DNA of 64,000 nucleotides, taken from contig OY755187.1 of assembly GCA_963576735.1 (NCBI GenBank), forward strand, positions 2,294,001 through 2,358,000, read 5' to 3'. The stretch's first letter is position 1. Each line of letters starts with the position of its first letter. This DNA comes from Bedellia somnulentella (lineage: Eukaryota; Arthropoda; Insecta; Lepidoptera; Bedelliidae). Positions 12,401 to 27,400 of this stretch are shown here, in pieces. The notes under the pieces were generated by a model. That model was not told where the DNA came from, searched no databases, and was given only the letters and a program-made list of their open reading frames with translations. The translations under genes were made by a program, and so were the position numbers.

Positions 12401-15400
12401 ATAGTGTATGTGTGTGTTAGACATATATATATATATATATATATGTCTAACACACACATACTTTTTGTTTTATAAGTATTGTTTCCAGGTTTTTTTTTGT
12501 ACTCATATGAGTAAGACTCATTATTATGTGTAAAGCTAAGCCGGTCGAATAGTAACCTCATAGATGTGTATTGTATAATATCTTTGTCTTAAAAAAATAT
12601 GATTTTGAGTTGAACATCATATGTGGGTGCTATACAAAGTGACTCAAGCACCTGTGAAATTTTGATATATTTTGGTGGCGATGCAATTGGTAATCCGCCA
12701 CTTGGGATTCCCATCACATAAGATATAAACATCATTTCATTTGATACAATTTCTTCCTTATGACAATTTATGAAATATACAATACATGCATTATGTTAAC
12801 CATGGACTGCCAAACTACCTTATCCAGTTCAATCACTTGAAGGGGTAGCCAGAACTTTAGAGATAGCAACTCCTCAGCCATATTTGGAAACTGATAAGGG
12901 ACAAGATGGTAGAAGTAAAGTATCGTTGGTGATGGGTCCAAACGCATCCCCCAAAAATCCCTTAAAAGCCCCAATACCCTTAGTTGCCTCTTACGACACC
13001 CGTGGGGTAGTGATATTCTAAGCCGGCACTACACGGCCAATGTCTCCAATATAAGCTGCAAATAATAAATTATGCAATGCAATAACATCACGCAAGCATC
13101 GTAATATATTTGCCATTGTTTTCATGAATTCGTTTCAATCACGTCTGTACACTGACGACGAATACCAAGACGATGGTGACGTCTGTCTGTCTGTTTAGTC
13201 GTAAACGTTTATTTATACTCACATACATACATAATCATTCGGCTACAAAACCCTAAAAGGGGTAGCCAGAGATACAGAATGTAAATTTGCTCAGCCACTT
13301 TTGGAAGTTAAGTGGAAGTTAAGTTACTTGGTGATAGGTCAAAGCCGTGGGACTTGGACCCATAGTCGCCTCTTACATTTACTCACCCGTGAGTAGAAAG
13401 GGGTAGTGACATTCTAAGCCGGCACTACCGGCATTCTTATCTATATTATTTTTTTCAATGTCTCCAATATATACTGCAAATAATGAATTATGCAATGCAA
13501 TAACATCACGCAAGCATCGTAACATATTTGCCATTGTTTTCAATCATTCGTTTCAATCACGTCTGTACACTGACGACGAATACCAAGACGATGGTGACGT
13601 CTGTCTGTTTGTTGTAGTAATCTGTATATAGTTTGTGGTGTGTTGTTTAGTCGTGAACGTTTGTTGGTGTTGCGAGTTATTGTGATAGTGGCATTTTATG
13701 TGTACTGGATCAGTAACTAACTGTACTGGAACAGATGTGAATTTTATGTGTTGGGCACGCTTGTGTTTAGTTAATCATATAGTAGAACTGAGATAGCTCA
13801 GTGGATAGAACACTGCCTATCGTGCAGACGATGAAGGTTGAATTCCCGGTCGGGCATACACCAATTTGTCTTTTCTAAAGACATGTGTGGTTAATTTATC
13901 ATGGTTGTTAACGGTGATGGAAAACATCGTGAGGAAACCCACATGGCTGAGTGTGGTATTCGTACAAAACGGCGATAGGCCTGCTGTCACGTGAGTACAC
14001 TGTCTAAGCAGAATGTGTGTACTCTGAACTGAAATGTCACTTGATGTTCAGAAGTATTAGTACCTCTGCCAACCCCTTCGAGGATACACATCGTAAATTT
14101 TTGAGTTTGATTTAATTGACTTAAAAAGTTTTATTTCATTTCACTGTTTACAGCATTGCTAACTAAACCACACATACAACTTCAGAAACGACAAATTCTT
14201 GCAGGCACGATTCAGTTTTTATAGCAATTTGCCAAAACCCACACTTGTATGGAACATAAAGACTACACCATTAGGCATTAATCACACAATAAGTATAGTT
14301 CTCAATTTGACCTACTAACAGTTCAAATTTTATAACTGTTTATCTTGGTTTGCGAACTATGTTATCGCGAAATAGAAAGTGTGCCGATTTTTAAGTAGGT
14401 ACTACCTAAATAAACATCGAAGAATCACCTACTGATCTATACTCACGCCATAAATGACATTGGGGTTGGCAGATACTAGATCGACACTTTGATTTTTAAA
14501 CCGGAAGGATGGAGATTTGCTTATGTCCACTTCAGCTACTTAAAAATGTAATTTATTTTACTTTAGTCTATATATAGGTATATAGATGTAGGTCAGTATT
14601 GTTATTTATTAACAAAAATAGAAGAATAATAACATTCTACCACTTACACTAACTTTTATATCAATATTCCAAACTGTCACCTCAGCCAACTCTCCTTATA
14701 AGAACATACATATACTCACGACTATAAATCCCTAAAATGGGTAGCCAGAGCTAAGGAATCAGAAATTCCTCAGCCAGTTATGGAAGTTGCATGGGGAAAA
14801 GATGGTAAAATAAAGGTTGTTGGTGATGGGTCTCCAACCGCATCGCCCAAAAAATCCCTTGAAAGCCCCAATAACGTTAGTCGCCTCTTACGTACACCCA
14901 CCGAAAGAAATGGGGTAGCGCTATTCTATGCCGACACTAGCTTTTCTTATAAGAACACCCAACAATAAAACTCTAACAATATAAGCCAACCAAAACCGCA
15001 TGCTTATCATTCTATATAAAACACACCACGTTATCAAGTCTGATAAAACAGGTTTACATTCGTATCGATGAATCACCAGTACACCAGTTTCGTTGGGAGA
15101 AACCACACAAGAGTTCTAACTGTAGTGTTTGCAATGACCTTTGATTTCGTCTGCGCTTTGGACGTGCTTTTTGCATTCTGAAACTGTGGTTTTTGATGTT
15201 ATTAGTGATTGTATTGAGTGGAGAAGTGGTTCTAATGATTATTAGAGTGTAGTAGCTGGAATATTTCGGTTACAGCTGATTATACTGTGTTTTAGTTGAA
15301 ATTGTGGTGGATTGAAGTGGAATTTTGGGTCGTTTTAAGTGAGTTGTCGTAAAATGGAGCATTTGGATCTTATTATGTGCAGTTTATTTATGATGGTGTA

Positions 15401-18400
15401 AGTTTCGGATATTTTTAAAAGTTTACTGTTTAGACTCTCCATCTGTATGAATTTTGTCGAGACAGTGAAAAAGTAATCTAGAATTTAACAGACTCTTCTG
15501 GCATATAACCAGAACTTCGAAACAAATTAGTATTTAATCACTAATGACCCAAGAGGCGAAAAGTCCTGTTAATTTCAAAGATAGTTTGCCTTATTCTATC
15601 GCCCGAAAATCACTTATAAAGCATCACATTCATGAATCTCCCGTACTTTGCTCAAGAGATAGAGTAGTGCTATTATAAACTAATATTTCACCGTGCTCGT
15701 GCTAGTATGAAAGAGAGACAATATACTATTATGTACAAGAATTGATGAATACAAATCTAACGAATTTAATATTTTAGCTATTTTAAAGCGATATTTCTAA
15801 GTCTTTAACCTTTGATGTGTTTCAGTATCCGGACATAAAGTACTGTAACTTTTAACACTATGTGACTATAATTCACGAATTTATCAATATATTTCAAGCC
15901 ATGCAGATAAAAAAAATGTGAATGAACTGAAATGTTATGAATAAATACAATAAAAGTGTATTTTTTTTCGTAGAACACATGGCTACAAATGGCTACGAAA
16001 GTGAAGAAGATTTACCTCCGTTCCCTGTTCAAGATTACAGTCCCACTGGCTACCCTCATAGCGTCGGCATGTGAGTGAATTTTAAACATACAAACTAAGG
16101 AAAGGCAATGTGTAGATTTTTAATTTGTGTTCAATCAAATAAGCATAATTTTTCCTTTCTACTATTGCCTTCTTTGATTTAACTGTTTCTTGAAACATGA
16201 AAATATCTTGTTTTGGTGGAGCTATAATCGTCAAATTATGGCTGAAAAATATTAAAATATATTTTCTAAATGGTAAGACAGATTTATCTATACATGTGAA
16301 TTAAGTCAGCCATGTGAAATCTAATGTTATTGCAGTAGAACATTCGTTCTTTTATTAATTCAACATCGTTGAGCAGTGACGAAATTAGTACATCTGTCTT
16401 ACCATTCTAACAAAGTGTCCTATTTATACGAACAGTAAGAACATATATTTCGGCGCACGAATGGGTGACTTGGGCTTCTGTATTTTGTTATTTTGCTTTG
16501 CTTGTTCTTGTTATGTTTAATTTATTACTAACTGCAACCAATACTAACATTAACCTCCAAAAAACTTAAAGGTATCAAATACTAGAACCGGAAAAAAAAT
16601 ACAATGAACATGCCAACTCAGTTTCACAAAATACTCATGACAAACAAACCGATTAATTTTAAAATCTTATACCAAAACAGACATCAATGTAATTAAAAGA
16701 TTTCCAAAAAGCCATCCCCTCAAAAGATACATCTTCAGTTACAAAACGTAACCTCTATCTATACATTCGTTCCACCGAGCGCGACCAGAAAGCGGCATTA
16801 AAAGTAAATCGCAGTAATTAGAGCCCCGTCAAGAACGAAACATTCATGTTAATTGGAAAGGCGGTTCAATTAGAAGACACACGTCTCTCACCTTTGAACT
16901 CCCGAACCACTTTAAAGACATCGGCTTCACATCTGAAGAGGCTAGGAAAAGAGCAGTTTTAAATTATGCAAACTTTCCCGCCAGACTAAATTGGAAGCAA
17001 CGCAAAGCCGCGCCGGAAATACTTTTCTTGCGGAGCGCCTTTTTGAACTAAACATTTTCTTTAATATAGTGAAATTATGTTGTAGAATATAGTTTTGACA
17101 TAGAAAACATATCAACTTAACAAACAAACGGAAGACTTAACTGTATGGCACATTTCATTGTTTAAAACGAAGACAAAAAGAGGCATTGGTGCTCATTAAA
17201 ATGTTCCGTGTGCCTGAGTTGTTGAGACGGTCAGACGAGATCTGACACGGAGGGGCCATGTTTTGCCGTCCTTTGATGACGGACAAAAAGCAGCGTTTAA
17301 AAGACAGGTAAACGTTTAACTGTGAGGACTAAATGTAATGGTCTTTTGTTACCTGTTCAACACTAAAGTTTTTGTAAAAATGCCGTATAAATTTCGTAGT
17401 TTATATCATATTGCTTGCTTCTATTTGTTGTTTTGGTTTAGTATTTTTTTTGGAATTGGTTAATTTGATTTTGTTCATTTAATTTATATTTCGATTATTA
17501 TATGTTTTGCAGGAAAGCCCCAGTGACCCAGAAAAAACAAAAAAATAGCTTGTCATCCTCATTGTTAAATATGAATAATAATCCTCAGAATTTTGTCAGG
17601 CGCCTTGCTAACAAACTTGGCTTGAAAACTAAATTCAGCTCCGCACCTAACATTACTAACGATTCAATGCTAGAGTCAGATGCGACTAAATCTAAATATG
17701 ACGATAAAAAAACAAATAGTACTGTTCAAATTGGCAACAGTAAATTTTTCAAAATGTTGTCGAAAAAGGATGATACTGGTGAAATGATAGCTAATGATGA
17801 GTTTGACACCATTTCGTTGGATAGAGTTGCAACCTTAGATAGAACAAATGTTGTAAATAGAAGTAATAGAAGCTGTCCTGGTTTTAAAACTTCTTTACCA
17901 AATATTGCAGAAAACAATGAAAACAGTTCCCTAGATTCAGACACTAACTCAATAGAAATAACTGAAATTGAAAACGAATGTAACAATAACAAAAATGTCA
18001 AAGTAAACGAAGCAATCAATAAAATACCTAAATTAAGTATTTTCGAACCTCGAGATAGCGATAATAGCCTTGAATCTAAAAAATCTTCAAAGTCAGCTAA
18101 CATTGTAAACGAATGTTATGAATCTTATGAAATTTCTAAAATCACTACTAATACACATAATTGCACAAAAGATATGATAATAACTGAAAAACCACAACCA
18201 CCACCAAGGCCCACTATAACTGCTCGTAAATTAAGCACCGATGAAGTAGTATACGAAAATATTTCTTCAAATATTATTCCGCCTACTCCTGCTGCAAGAA
18301 CTCATGTCGCTCCAAAAGAGGATGTATTAAAAAAAATAGTTTATGAAAACATTGAACCCTCTCAACCTGCACCGCCTAAAAGAACGTTTATGCCTTCAGC

Positions 18401-21400
18401 GCCTGTATTAACGTCGCACGATTTTGAAAATGGTTGCTCAAATCAATCTAGTCTAACTTCATCTTTATCATCTGGTTCATTGACTGATGAAGCAGATTTT
18501 GAAGACATTCTTCTTTCAACGAAATCAAAATCATTTAAACATAAAACAAAATTAACAATAAGTAAAACTAATAAATCACGTTCCAGATCACCGTCTGTTA
18601 GTTCTGATTCATCAGATGTAACACAAGCTAGTGCTTTAGACAATGCAGATGTTAGTGCTGAACTGACAGAAAAAGAAATGTATTTGTCAATGACGGGTAC
18701 TTTACCCAACAAGAAAACAGAGCGCTCGGTCAAAAAGAAAGTATTATTTAGACATAAAACTTTTACGAATATAGAAGCAGACAGGAATTCAGTAAATACT
18801 AAAGATTTTCCAAAATGGAATGACGAATTTATCAAAGAAACTTTACCGAATTATCACATTCGGGGTACGGGCCATTGCATTTACCAGGCACCTACTATTG
18901 AAGAATTTATTTATATTTTTAATAAAGATACACTTTATCATGATGTAGAACCTTTCAAAAAAGTTCCTAACAACCGTGACAGTTACTTCGAAACAGCTAT
19001 TTGTTTTTGTAAACCTAAATCCAAGTTTCATAAAAGTGCCGAAGATTTATTAGCTGTGACGCAAGTTGAAGAAAAAGTAACTATTAGTATTGATGAGCTG
19101 AGAGCTCTAACAGAAATGAATGCGACGTCTTTTAAATGCTTCTGTGACGACGACTCTTGTAAGTTCCATGAAAAAAATAGAAAAACTCCCAACAATTTGG
19201 TTGTCAAATTCTCCGCTGTTAAAAAAAGTATTTCAACTCCAGACATTACTTTAGAAGTATTTCCTGTTTCGACAATAGACAAACCTAAGTTGCCAAGGAA
19301 TGTATCGTTTCCTAATAAATTAGAAGAACCATACGCAGTAGTCGATATTATACGAAATGCTAATAAAGATGAAAGCGATAAAACTACATCGCAGTATTCA
19401 ACAATGTCGTCAGGTTCGCAGTTGTATTCAATTAAAGATATTGATGAAGCAATATCATTAAGAAACGCAAATGACTCTAGCCTTACATCGGACGCTTCGC
19501 AATCATCAAAATATACAAGACAAATTAGTTCATCCGAGCATTCGGGCCATTGGTCTTTGCATACTTGCGATTCTAATGTGACTATCCGTTCGGATATGTC
19601 TTTCAAATCGTGTTTAGAACAAAGTAGTTCAAGTACCGACGGAGATGTTTCCGATACAGACACTGTCAAATCAGATACAAGTCTGGTAAAAAGACCTTGG
19701 GTTCATAGTGATTCTTTTAGATTTGGGGGTGATAAAGCTGTGAATAAATTAGAAGAGGTTGTAGAGGAAACATGTTCGGAGGTTGTTGGGGATTCTCCGC
19801 TTTCTGTGCTTGAGCGTGGTTCGGGGGACCATTTTCACAGTGGGTCGGGGGACCATTTTCGCAGTGGGTCGGGGCGAAGGCGGTGGGACGAGAATGAAGG
19901 GACCAGCGAAGGTGATGCGCTGAGCGTGTCCAGCGCAGCTTCTAGCTGTGCCGCTCATCATTTACCGCATTCGAATGACTTCAATAAGGTTTCGGTAAGT
20001 GTTTTTGTGTTTCAGCCATTTGTAGTGATAAGGATAGTCATAATTTTAACTAAAATTTACATACACTTAATTCTTCTATCTTTTCATACATATAAAACAT
20101 TTTATCAGTTTAAATCCGGATCCTAAATTTTAGTACCTTCCTAGTTTCATTAAAGTGTGTAAACGATTTATTGAAAATTTGTTTGCCGTGAATAAATATT
20201 TCTAAAAATTTTAAAGCGTCGTATCCAAAATTTTGTCATATTGTGATATAAATAAACCGTGGTCAAAACGGTACATTGAAAATTTATAGTCTTGTCAAGT
20301 GGGTCCTACAGTTAAAATTTATTACAATTATTTCCCTAATAACCCCCTTTAGGTTGCCCCCCCTTCCTTTGTTACACTCTGTATACTATAGCAAATACTT
20401 TCACAGCTTGTATAGTTTTATAACACCTTTACTTTACTCAGTTGACCTGTTGATTATGCCGTCTATTTATTAGACTTTACAAACCATCACGCTATTTAAT
20501 GTTGTCACGAAAGTTTAACGTGGTTGCGTGTCAGAATACTGTGATTTATTTATTTATGACATGGGTCCGGCGACTAAAGTTACAAATATAATATTGAAAT
20601 GAAACCTCTTCTGTAGGATTTAAGAATCTGTTTTCTGTATATATTAAGTGATTAAAATAGGAGGCAATTCTATGTTCCAGTCTCACTCATTTTTTATTTT
20701 AGACGGTAAACCTCGGACATATAACGTTCGGTGGGTTACGTGTATGAGGCAACTAACGGTATTGGGTCTTTTAAGGTATTTTTAGGCGATGTGGTTGGAG
20801 ACCCATCACCAAAAACCTTTATTTTACCATCTTTTCCCCACTTACTTTCCAAAAGTGGCTGAGGAATGACTATTTCCTTAGCTCTGGCTACCCCATCCAG
20901 GTATTTATAGCCGTGCGTATATGTATATGTATGTATGCTCACTAACACAATGTGTGTGGGTGTACTCGCTACATCTACGTATAATATGCCATCGTCTTTT
21001 CACCCACAAAACCTTAATACATCATATCATTTAAACATACTAAAAATTTCGTCAGGGCAAGCACGAGCCGTGTTTAAACTAGTTATCGCGTGGGATAAAG
21101 CAGCCATCTCTAACGCACTTACTTAAAATCGTATACTGCCATCTCATTCTAACCGTTATCGTGTCGATAAAATAGCGCTCGTGCTTGCTCTGCAGGGAAC
21201 ATGCCGCATATCGGTAGAAAGGTAGCAGAGATAGATAATAAATAGTACATCGGTCTGATACGGCTCTAACTTCGTCTGTAGCTTAGTCTATGATAAATGG
21301 ATGTTCCGTTATGGACACTAAAAACGTTTGAACATATATAAGATGCTAATATTGAAATTAAAACATGTATATGGTTATATTAATATTTATACTTGCCTTA

Positions 21401-24400
21401 ACACATCACTATAAGAACATTGCCGTGTTGTGCCGGCTTTGAATGTCGCTACCCCTTTCTACCCACGGGTGTCGTAAGATGCGACTAAGGGTATTGGGGC
21501 TCTTTATTGGATTTTTGGGCGATGCGGTTGGGGACCCATCACCAAAAACCTTTATTTTTACCATCTTTTCCCCACTCAACTTCCAAAAGTGGCTGAGGAA
21601 TTTATAATTCCTTAGCTCTGGCTACCCCTTCTAGGGAAATATAGCCGTGAGTATAGGTATGTATGTATGTATAAGAACATCAACTCACAAACTTTCACTA
21701 AATATCCAAAATATCGCACTACCAGTTAATAAGCGATAATTACAAAGCCCTTATTTTTAGAACAGCTGATCTCACTAATCCGTTGTTGTGGTCAGTCTGT
21801 CGGTCCGGATACTCGAGTGTGCTCGCTATCGAGATCGGGAATAATATGCGTGTTTTGTGATGTGTGTGCGTGTTTGTTAAGTTTGTGTGGGAGCTGGAAG
21901 TGAATAAGTTTATTATGTAAGTTTTGATTTAGTGATATTTACACTTATTCGTATGGAATAGAATAACTTTTTTTGTACATCAAAATATGAAATAGTTACA
22001 AACAATAAAATAATAGAGTTTTACAATGAAGTGCATTTGATGGTCTGATGGCGGACAAAAAAAACGATGCTTTTCAGATAAGCTTTAACATAAAAGTCGC
22101 CAATAAAAATGAAATTTAACATTTACTTGGAACATATATAAAACTACTATTACTAACTAAAAGAATCTCATTATTAAAAGCGAATTGTTCAAAAAAATAT
22201 CGTTATTATTACAACTCTAGAAATGTAGTCTTATTTATAACATAGAAGGGGTAGCTAGAGCTAAGGAATTAGAAATTCCTCAGGCACTTTTGGAAATGTA
22301 CATACATACATACATATACTCACGGCTATAAATCCCTAAAAGGGGTAGCCAGAACTGAGAAATTAGAAACTCCTCAGCCACTTTTGGAAATGTGAGTGGG
22401 GAAAAGATGGTAAAAATAAAGGTTGTTGGTGATGGGTCTCCAACCGCATCGTCCAACAATCCCTTAAAGGCCCCAATCCCAATATCGTTAGTCGCCTCTT
22501 ACGTACACCCACCGGAAGAACTGGGGTAGTGCTATTCTTAGCCGACACTACACAGCATTAAAAACATCTCAGTGATTTGAAAAATATGACCTTGATGTGA
22601 TAAGATGAAATGACTTCCCGCGGATGTGGTAATAAGCGACTTACAGTTTTGGGGCGTTTGTCAAAGTGATTGTTAGGCGATGTAGCTGGCCCATCACCAA
22701 TTCTTTATTTCATAGATTCTTTATAGTATATTTTCTTTCCGGCAGTACTCGAAAATATAATATATTTATTAGTAAACAGTAAATTAGAATTAGGGTAAAG
22801 TCGAAAAATGGCTTCCCCTATTTGGCATTTATAGCCGTGAGTATGATTCAATTAAAAATTTAAAAATACAGAATCTTCTTAGTACTAAAAAATAAAAAAA
22901 TCACATTGAAACCCTGTTTCTTTTTATACGTTATTTATTGAGATTAGTAATGTAATGAGAATGACTGAAGGAGATAAAATTAGTCATTTTTAATTTCTTA
23001 TCGATTGTTTATGTTCATATTATGCTTACACTGTGCTTATATGAGTCACAATTTTTATTACGTAAGCCTTATCTTTCATTACTTATTTTACGTCAAGATT
23101 GTATGAAGTTACCGTTTTTATCTGTTTACCTGCATGAGGAAAGCGTGGTGTACCATAGTAGGTACTATAAATGAGTGTGTATTGTCGGCTTAGAATGGTA
23201 CTTCTCGTGGGTGTCGTACGAGGCGAATAATGGTATGGGGCCTTTGAAGTGATTTTTGGACGATGTGGCTGGAGACCAATCGCCAATATTCCTGTATATA
23301 ATATGTTTAAAGGGTTATTTATTTTACCCACTCTTCTTCCAAAAGTGACTGAAGAATTTGTAATTCTGTTGCCCTCGCTACATCTTTTTGGGAATAATAG
23401 CCTTGAGTAGGTATACGTCTTTATCATTTATTTATTAAGTACCATGCAACCAGCTGTTTTCGAGAAAAATAACATAATACAAACAAACAATAGATAGTAT
23501 TAAAAACCCTAAAAAATTACGTGATAAAAATACAGCAATGAACTCATTGAATAGTAATTTATATAACTAATCACTATAACACATTGTAGTGTGAAATAAA
23601 GCCATGATTGATTTTAGGGCGAAGCAATATTTCGGGCATCTACAAAGAACCTATTAAAGTTTCGTAAACTGAAACTCCCGTTTGTTTATATTGCTACAAT
23701 AAACAAATTCTACAGATGTAGGGATTGGGCGCAAATTGTGTCAAGGGCTCGATAAACCTATATTCCGTTGAAATATTTGAGATAGGTATGTCGATTTACT
23801 GAATAGCTAGTATAAGCGACCTTTTAACTAGATATCGCGTGGTATAAAATTGCCATTTCTTTCGCACCTACTTAGTATCGTATACTGTCTTCTCATTCTA
23901 ACCGATATCGTGACTCCTGTTGTTTAGAAATGTTATTTATAACATATTTATCATATATGCCCTTAAATAAAGATATACTATAAAATATTACTTATCTATC
24001 TATACTTATAATAAATCTGTAGAGAGGTCAATTCTGTACATGAAATATATTTTCAAAATAACTATCAGGGGGTGATTAGTGATCGATACTGATGCCAAAA
24101 ATGCAATCAGTAAAATTTTTGTCTGTCTGTCTGTCTGTCCGTCTGTCTGTCTGTCTGTCTGTCTGTCGGTTTGTATGTTCCTTATGGAAACAAAAACTAC
24201 TCGACAGATTTTAACGAAACTTGGTAGAATTATTCTTCATTCTCCTGGGCAGGTTATAGTGTACTTTTCAGCAGAGTAGTGCAGGGGAATATTGGGAAAA
24301 TTTGGGAAAACGGGGGAACTTACTCCATTTTTTAAGCTTCCGTCGCGTGTGCAGCCTTAGTGGTTATAGTTACATAGAAATCATGTATGACAGAAATATT

Positions 24401-27400
24401 TTACATACTCGTAAAATTTTCAAAAAAATATCCTTCTGCAGCATATGTCTATCTTTTATGGTTGACTCATAATAACACGTGTAATTCCTGATAGCTTAGC
24501 AGTTCGAAACATTCTGGTTATATTTGTTTACTCTTACGTTTATAGTTCTCTCATTCATCTCTCATTTAAAAAAGTTTACATTATTACCTATTCAATAAAA
24601 AAAGAATCATAGAAACCGGTATAGAATAACCAAACTTATACATGAAATAAGCTATCGCGCCCTGTCGTCGCACGTGAATGCTATAAGGATAATTTTTAGT
24701 AATAGTTGCGCGTGCAAAAGATAGCCGGGAGTATACATATACTCCCTGTATGTATGCAAAGTTTGTAACTCTGATTGTATGTTTGCATGGTTTCATTTTC
24801 GGAGATACTGAACCGTTCATTAAAGCGCTTTCACAATCACAAAGCTACACTATTCAGGAACGCTATAAATTGCACTAAATTTCACAAAGGTTGAACAGTG
24901 ATTGAAGAAACCTCAGATATATTTAAAACTACGCTACCCGTGCGAAGCTGGGCCCGATCCACTAGTCTGAGATATAATAATAATTTGTCTGTCTTTTGGT
25001 AGGCATTGAGTTAGGCTAGAGGTACTACCCAATTTTCATCTGCTAAGAGGATAACATTATTTAATTAAACACGTAATGTTACTATTAGTTTGTATATGTT
25101 TATATTAATTTTGAATAAAAATAGTCTCTCTTATTTTTAGTGAATAATCCGCATTAAGCAAATGATATAACAGTAGCCATCAATAGTTTCTCACATATGT
25201 CGCTCATAATATTTTTTACGTATAAAAATCTAAAATAGTATACATTTACCAAGTATACGTAAAGCACAGAAAACAAACATCTCTATGTGAGAATGTTGGC
25301 AATAATCGGAAATAGTTAGTGACGTGCCAACATTTGGCCGCGTGCCAATCGTTCCCAACATTCCATACATCACTATTGCAACTTGCCAACTCAGCGGTAC
25401 GAAGGTTTAATTTGATTTTAATTGGATATTTTCATATTTTGATGGATGAAAACTATTGGAATTATTTTTGGCTTTAGTCTTAATAGGGCGAATCAATTTT
25501 ATAAAAACTTGTGTTTTGAAAAGATAAACATAAACGTTCACGCCGAATATCCCCGAAGGGGTTGGCAGAGGTGCAAATACTTCTGAACACCACGTGACGT
25601 TGTCAACTGGTGTTCAGTGTACACCCGTTTTGGATGGACAGCGTACTGACGTGATAGGGGGCAGGCCTATCGCCGTTTTGTACAAATACACTGTCTCATG
25701 ACTAAGTAAAAATCAGCCATGTCGATTTCCTCACGATGTTTTCCCTGGCCGTTAACAACCATGATAAATTAACCACACATATGTTTTTAGAAAAGACTAA
25801 TTGGTGTAGGCCCGACCCGGGATTTGATCACTAGTCGTTTGCATCCAACCGGTGTTCTACCCATTGAGCTATCACGGTCGATGTGCTAAAGAGCTTTATA
25901 TTATAGTGTACTTACATACTCGTATATCATACCTAAAATCGATGAATTTCCCATATAAAATTAATTTATTCTTGTTAAATCTTCAATATTCGGTGGTTGC
26001 GACATTTCATAACACATGGTCGTAACTCGGTCACTGCTCCGCCGCTATTTATTGGAAATTCTGATTTATGAGCTAATTTACATCGAAATGTAGGACAGGT
26101 TATAAATACTCCGCGCTTAGTCAATTAGGAAAACTCGCTTGATTGTAATCAGTTTATAATTGTATAGAGAACATCTTTTTATCATGCCTTGTAGGTCACT
26201 CCCCCTTTCTATCCACGGGTCGTAAGAGGCGACTATGGGATTTATTTTGTGTAGTTTTTGGGCGATGCTGTTGGAGACCCATCACTAACGATATTGTATT
26301 TCTACCATCTTCTTCCAACTTTCCAATCAACTTTTAAATGTAGCTGAGGAATTTCTAGCCATGATGCTCTGGCTACTCCTTTTTGGGATTTATAGCCGTG
26401 AGTATATGTATCTAAGTATGTTTATTGATATATCTTAGATAACATAACATAAAACATAACATAAACGTTCACGCCGTTTATCCCCGAAGGGGTTGGCAGA
26501 GGTACCAATACTTCTGAACTCACATGGCAAGCGCCATCTAGTTTCCAGAGAAGGTACCCACGTTTTGCTTAGACAGTGTACTCACGTGATAGGGGGCAGG
26601 CCTATCGCCGTTTTGTACGAATACACTGTCACATGACTAAGTACAACTCAGCCATGTGGGTTTCCTCACGATGTTTTCCCTCACCGTTAACAACCATGAT
26701 AAATAAACCACACATATGACTTTAGAAAAGACAAATTGGTGTAGGCCCGTGTCCCAGGATTGGAACTCACGCCCTTCTGTTTTCGGGCGGGTGTTCTACC
26801 CACTGGACTATCATGTCGCATCTTAGATAACATTGATATTATCATATCAATTTAAATCAATTCTCTCTTTAGATTCAGATAAGATTACAAATAAAGCCAT
26901 TGGATGCTCTCGAATCCGTTAAGTGACATCAATCTACTTGATTTGTTCCGGTTTTGATTCAATCAATGTTTGTCACATGATATTTAAGCCTACTTATATT
27001 AATTAAAGTCCGTTTAAGTCACATTCACTTGTGCTTTGTCATTTCTATCTTCATTTGACAGGGCTTAGGATATGAAAAAGTAGTATATATATTGATGGAC
27101 TCACATACATACATATATGCATATACTCACGGCTATAAACCCCTAAAAGGGGTAGCAAGAGCTAAGGAATCAGAAATTCCTCAGCCATTTTTGGAAGTTG
27201 CGTGGGGAAAATATGGTAAAATAAAGGTTGTTGGTGATGGGACTCCAACCGCATCGCCCAAAAATCCCTTATAAGCCCCAATACCGTTAGTCGCCTCTTA
27301 CGTACACCCACCGGAAGAAATGGGGTAGTGCTATTCTATGCCGACACTACACAGCTTTATTGATGGACATTATCCAATTTAACAACCGTGATAGCCCAGT

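Noticed and set aside
17726..19961. Several long open frames on the minus strand, up to 213 codons
   Set aside because: All lie opposite exon 7 and are shadows of its coding frame; low-complexity Ser/Leu composition.
24121..24168. Tandem array considered as CRISPR
   Set aside because: Simple 4-bp microsatellite with no spacers; the genome is eukaryotic.
24079..24279. Open frame with [12 protein letters not shown]
   Set aside because: Translation of the (GTCT)n microsatellite within the Helitron-like element.
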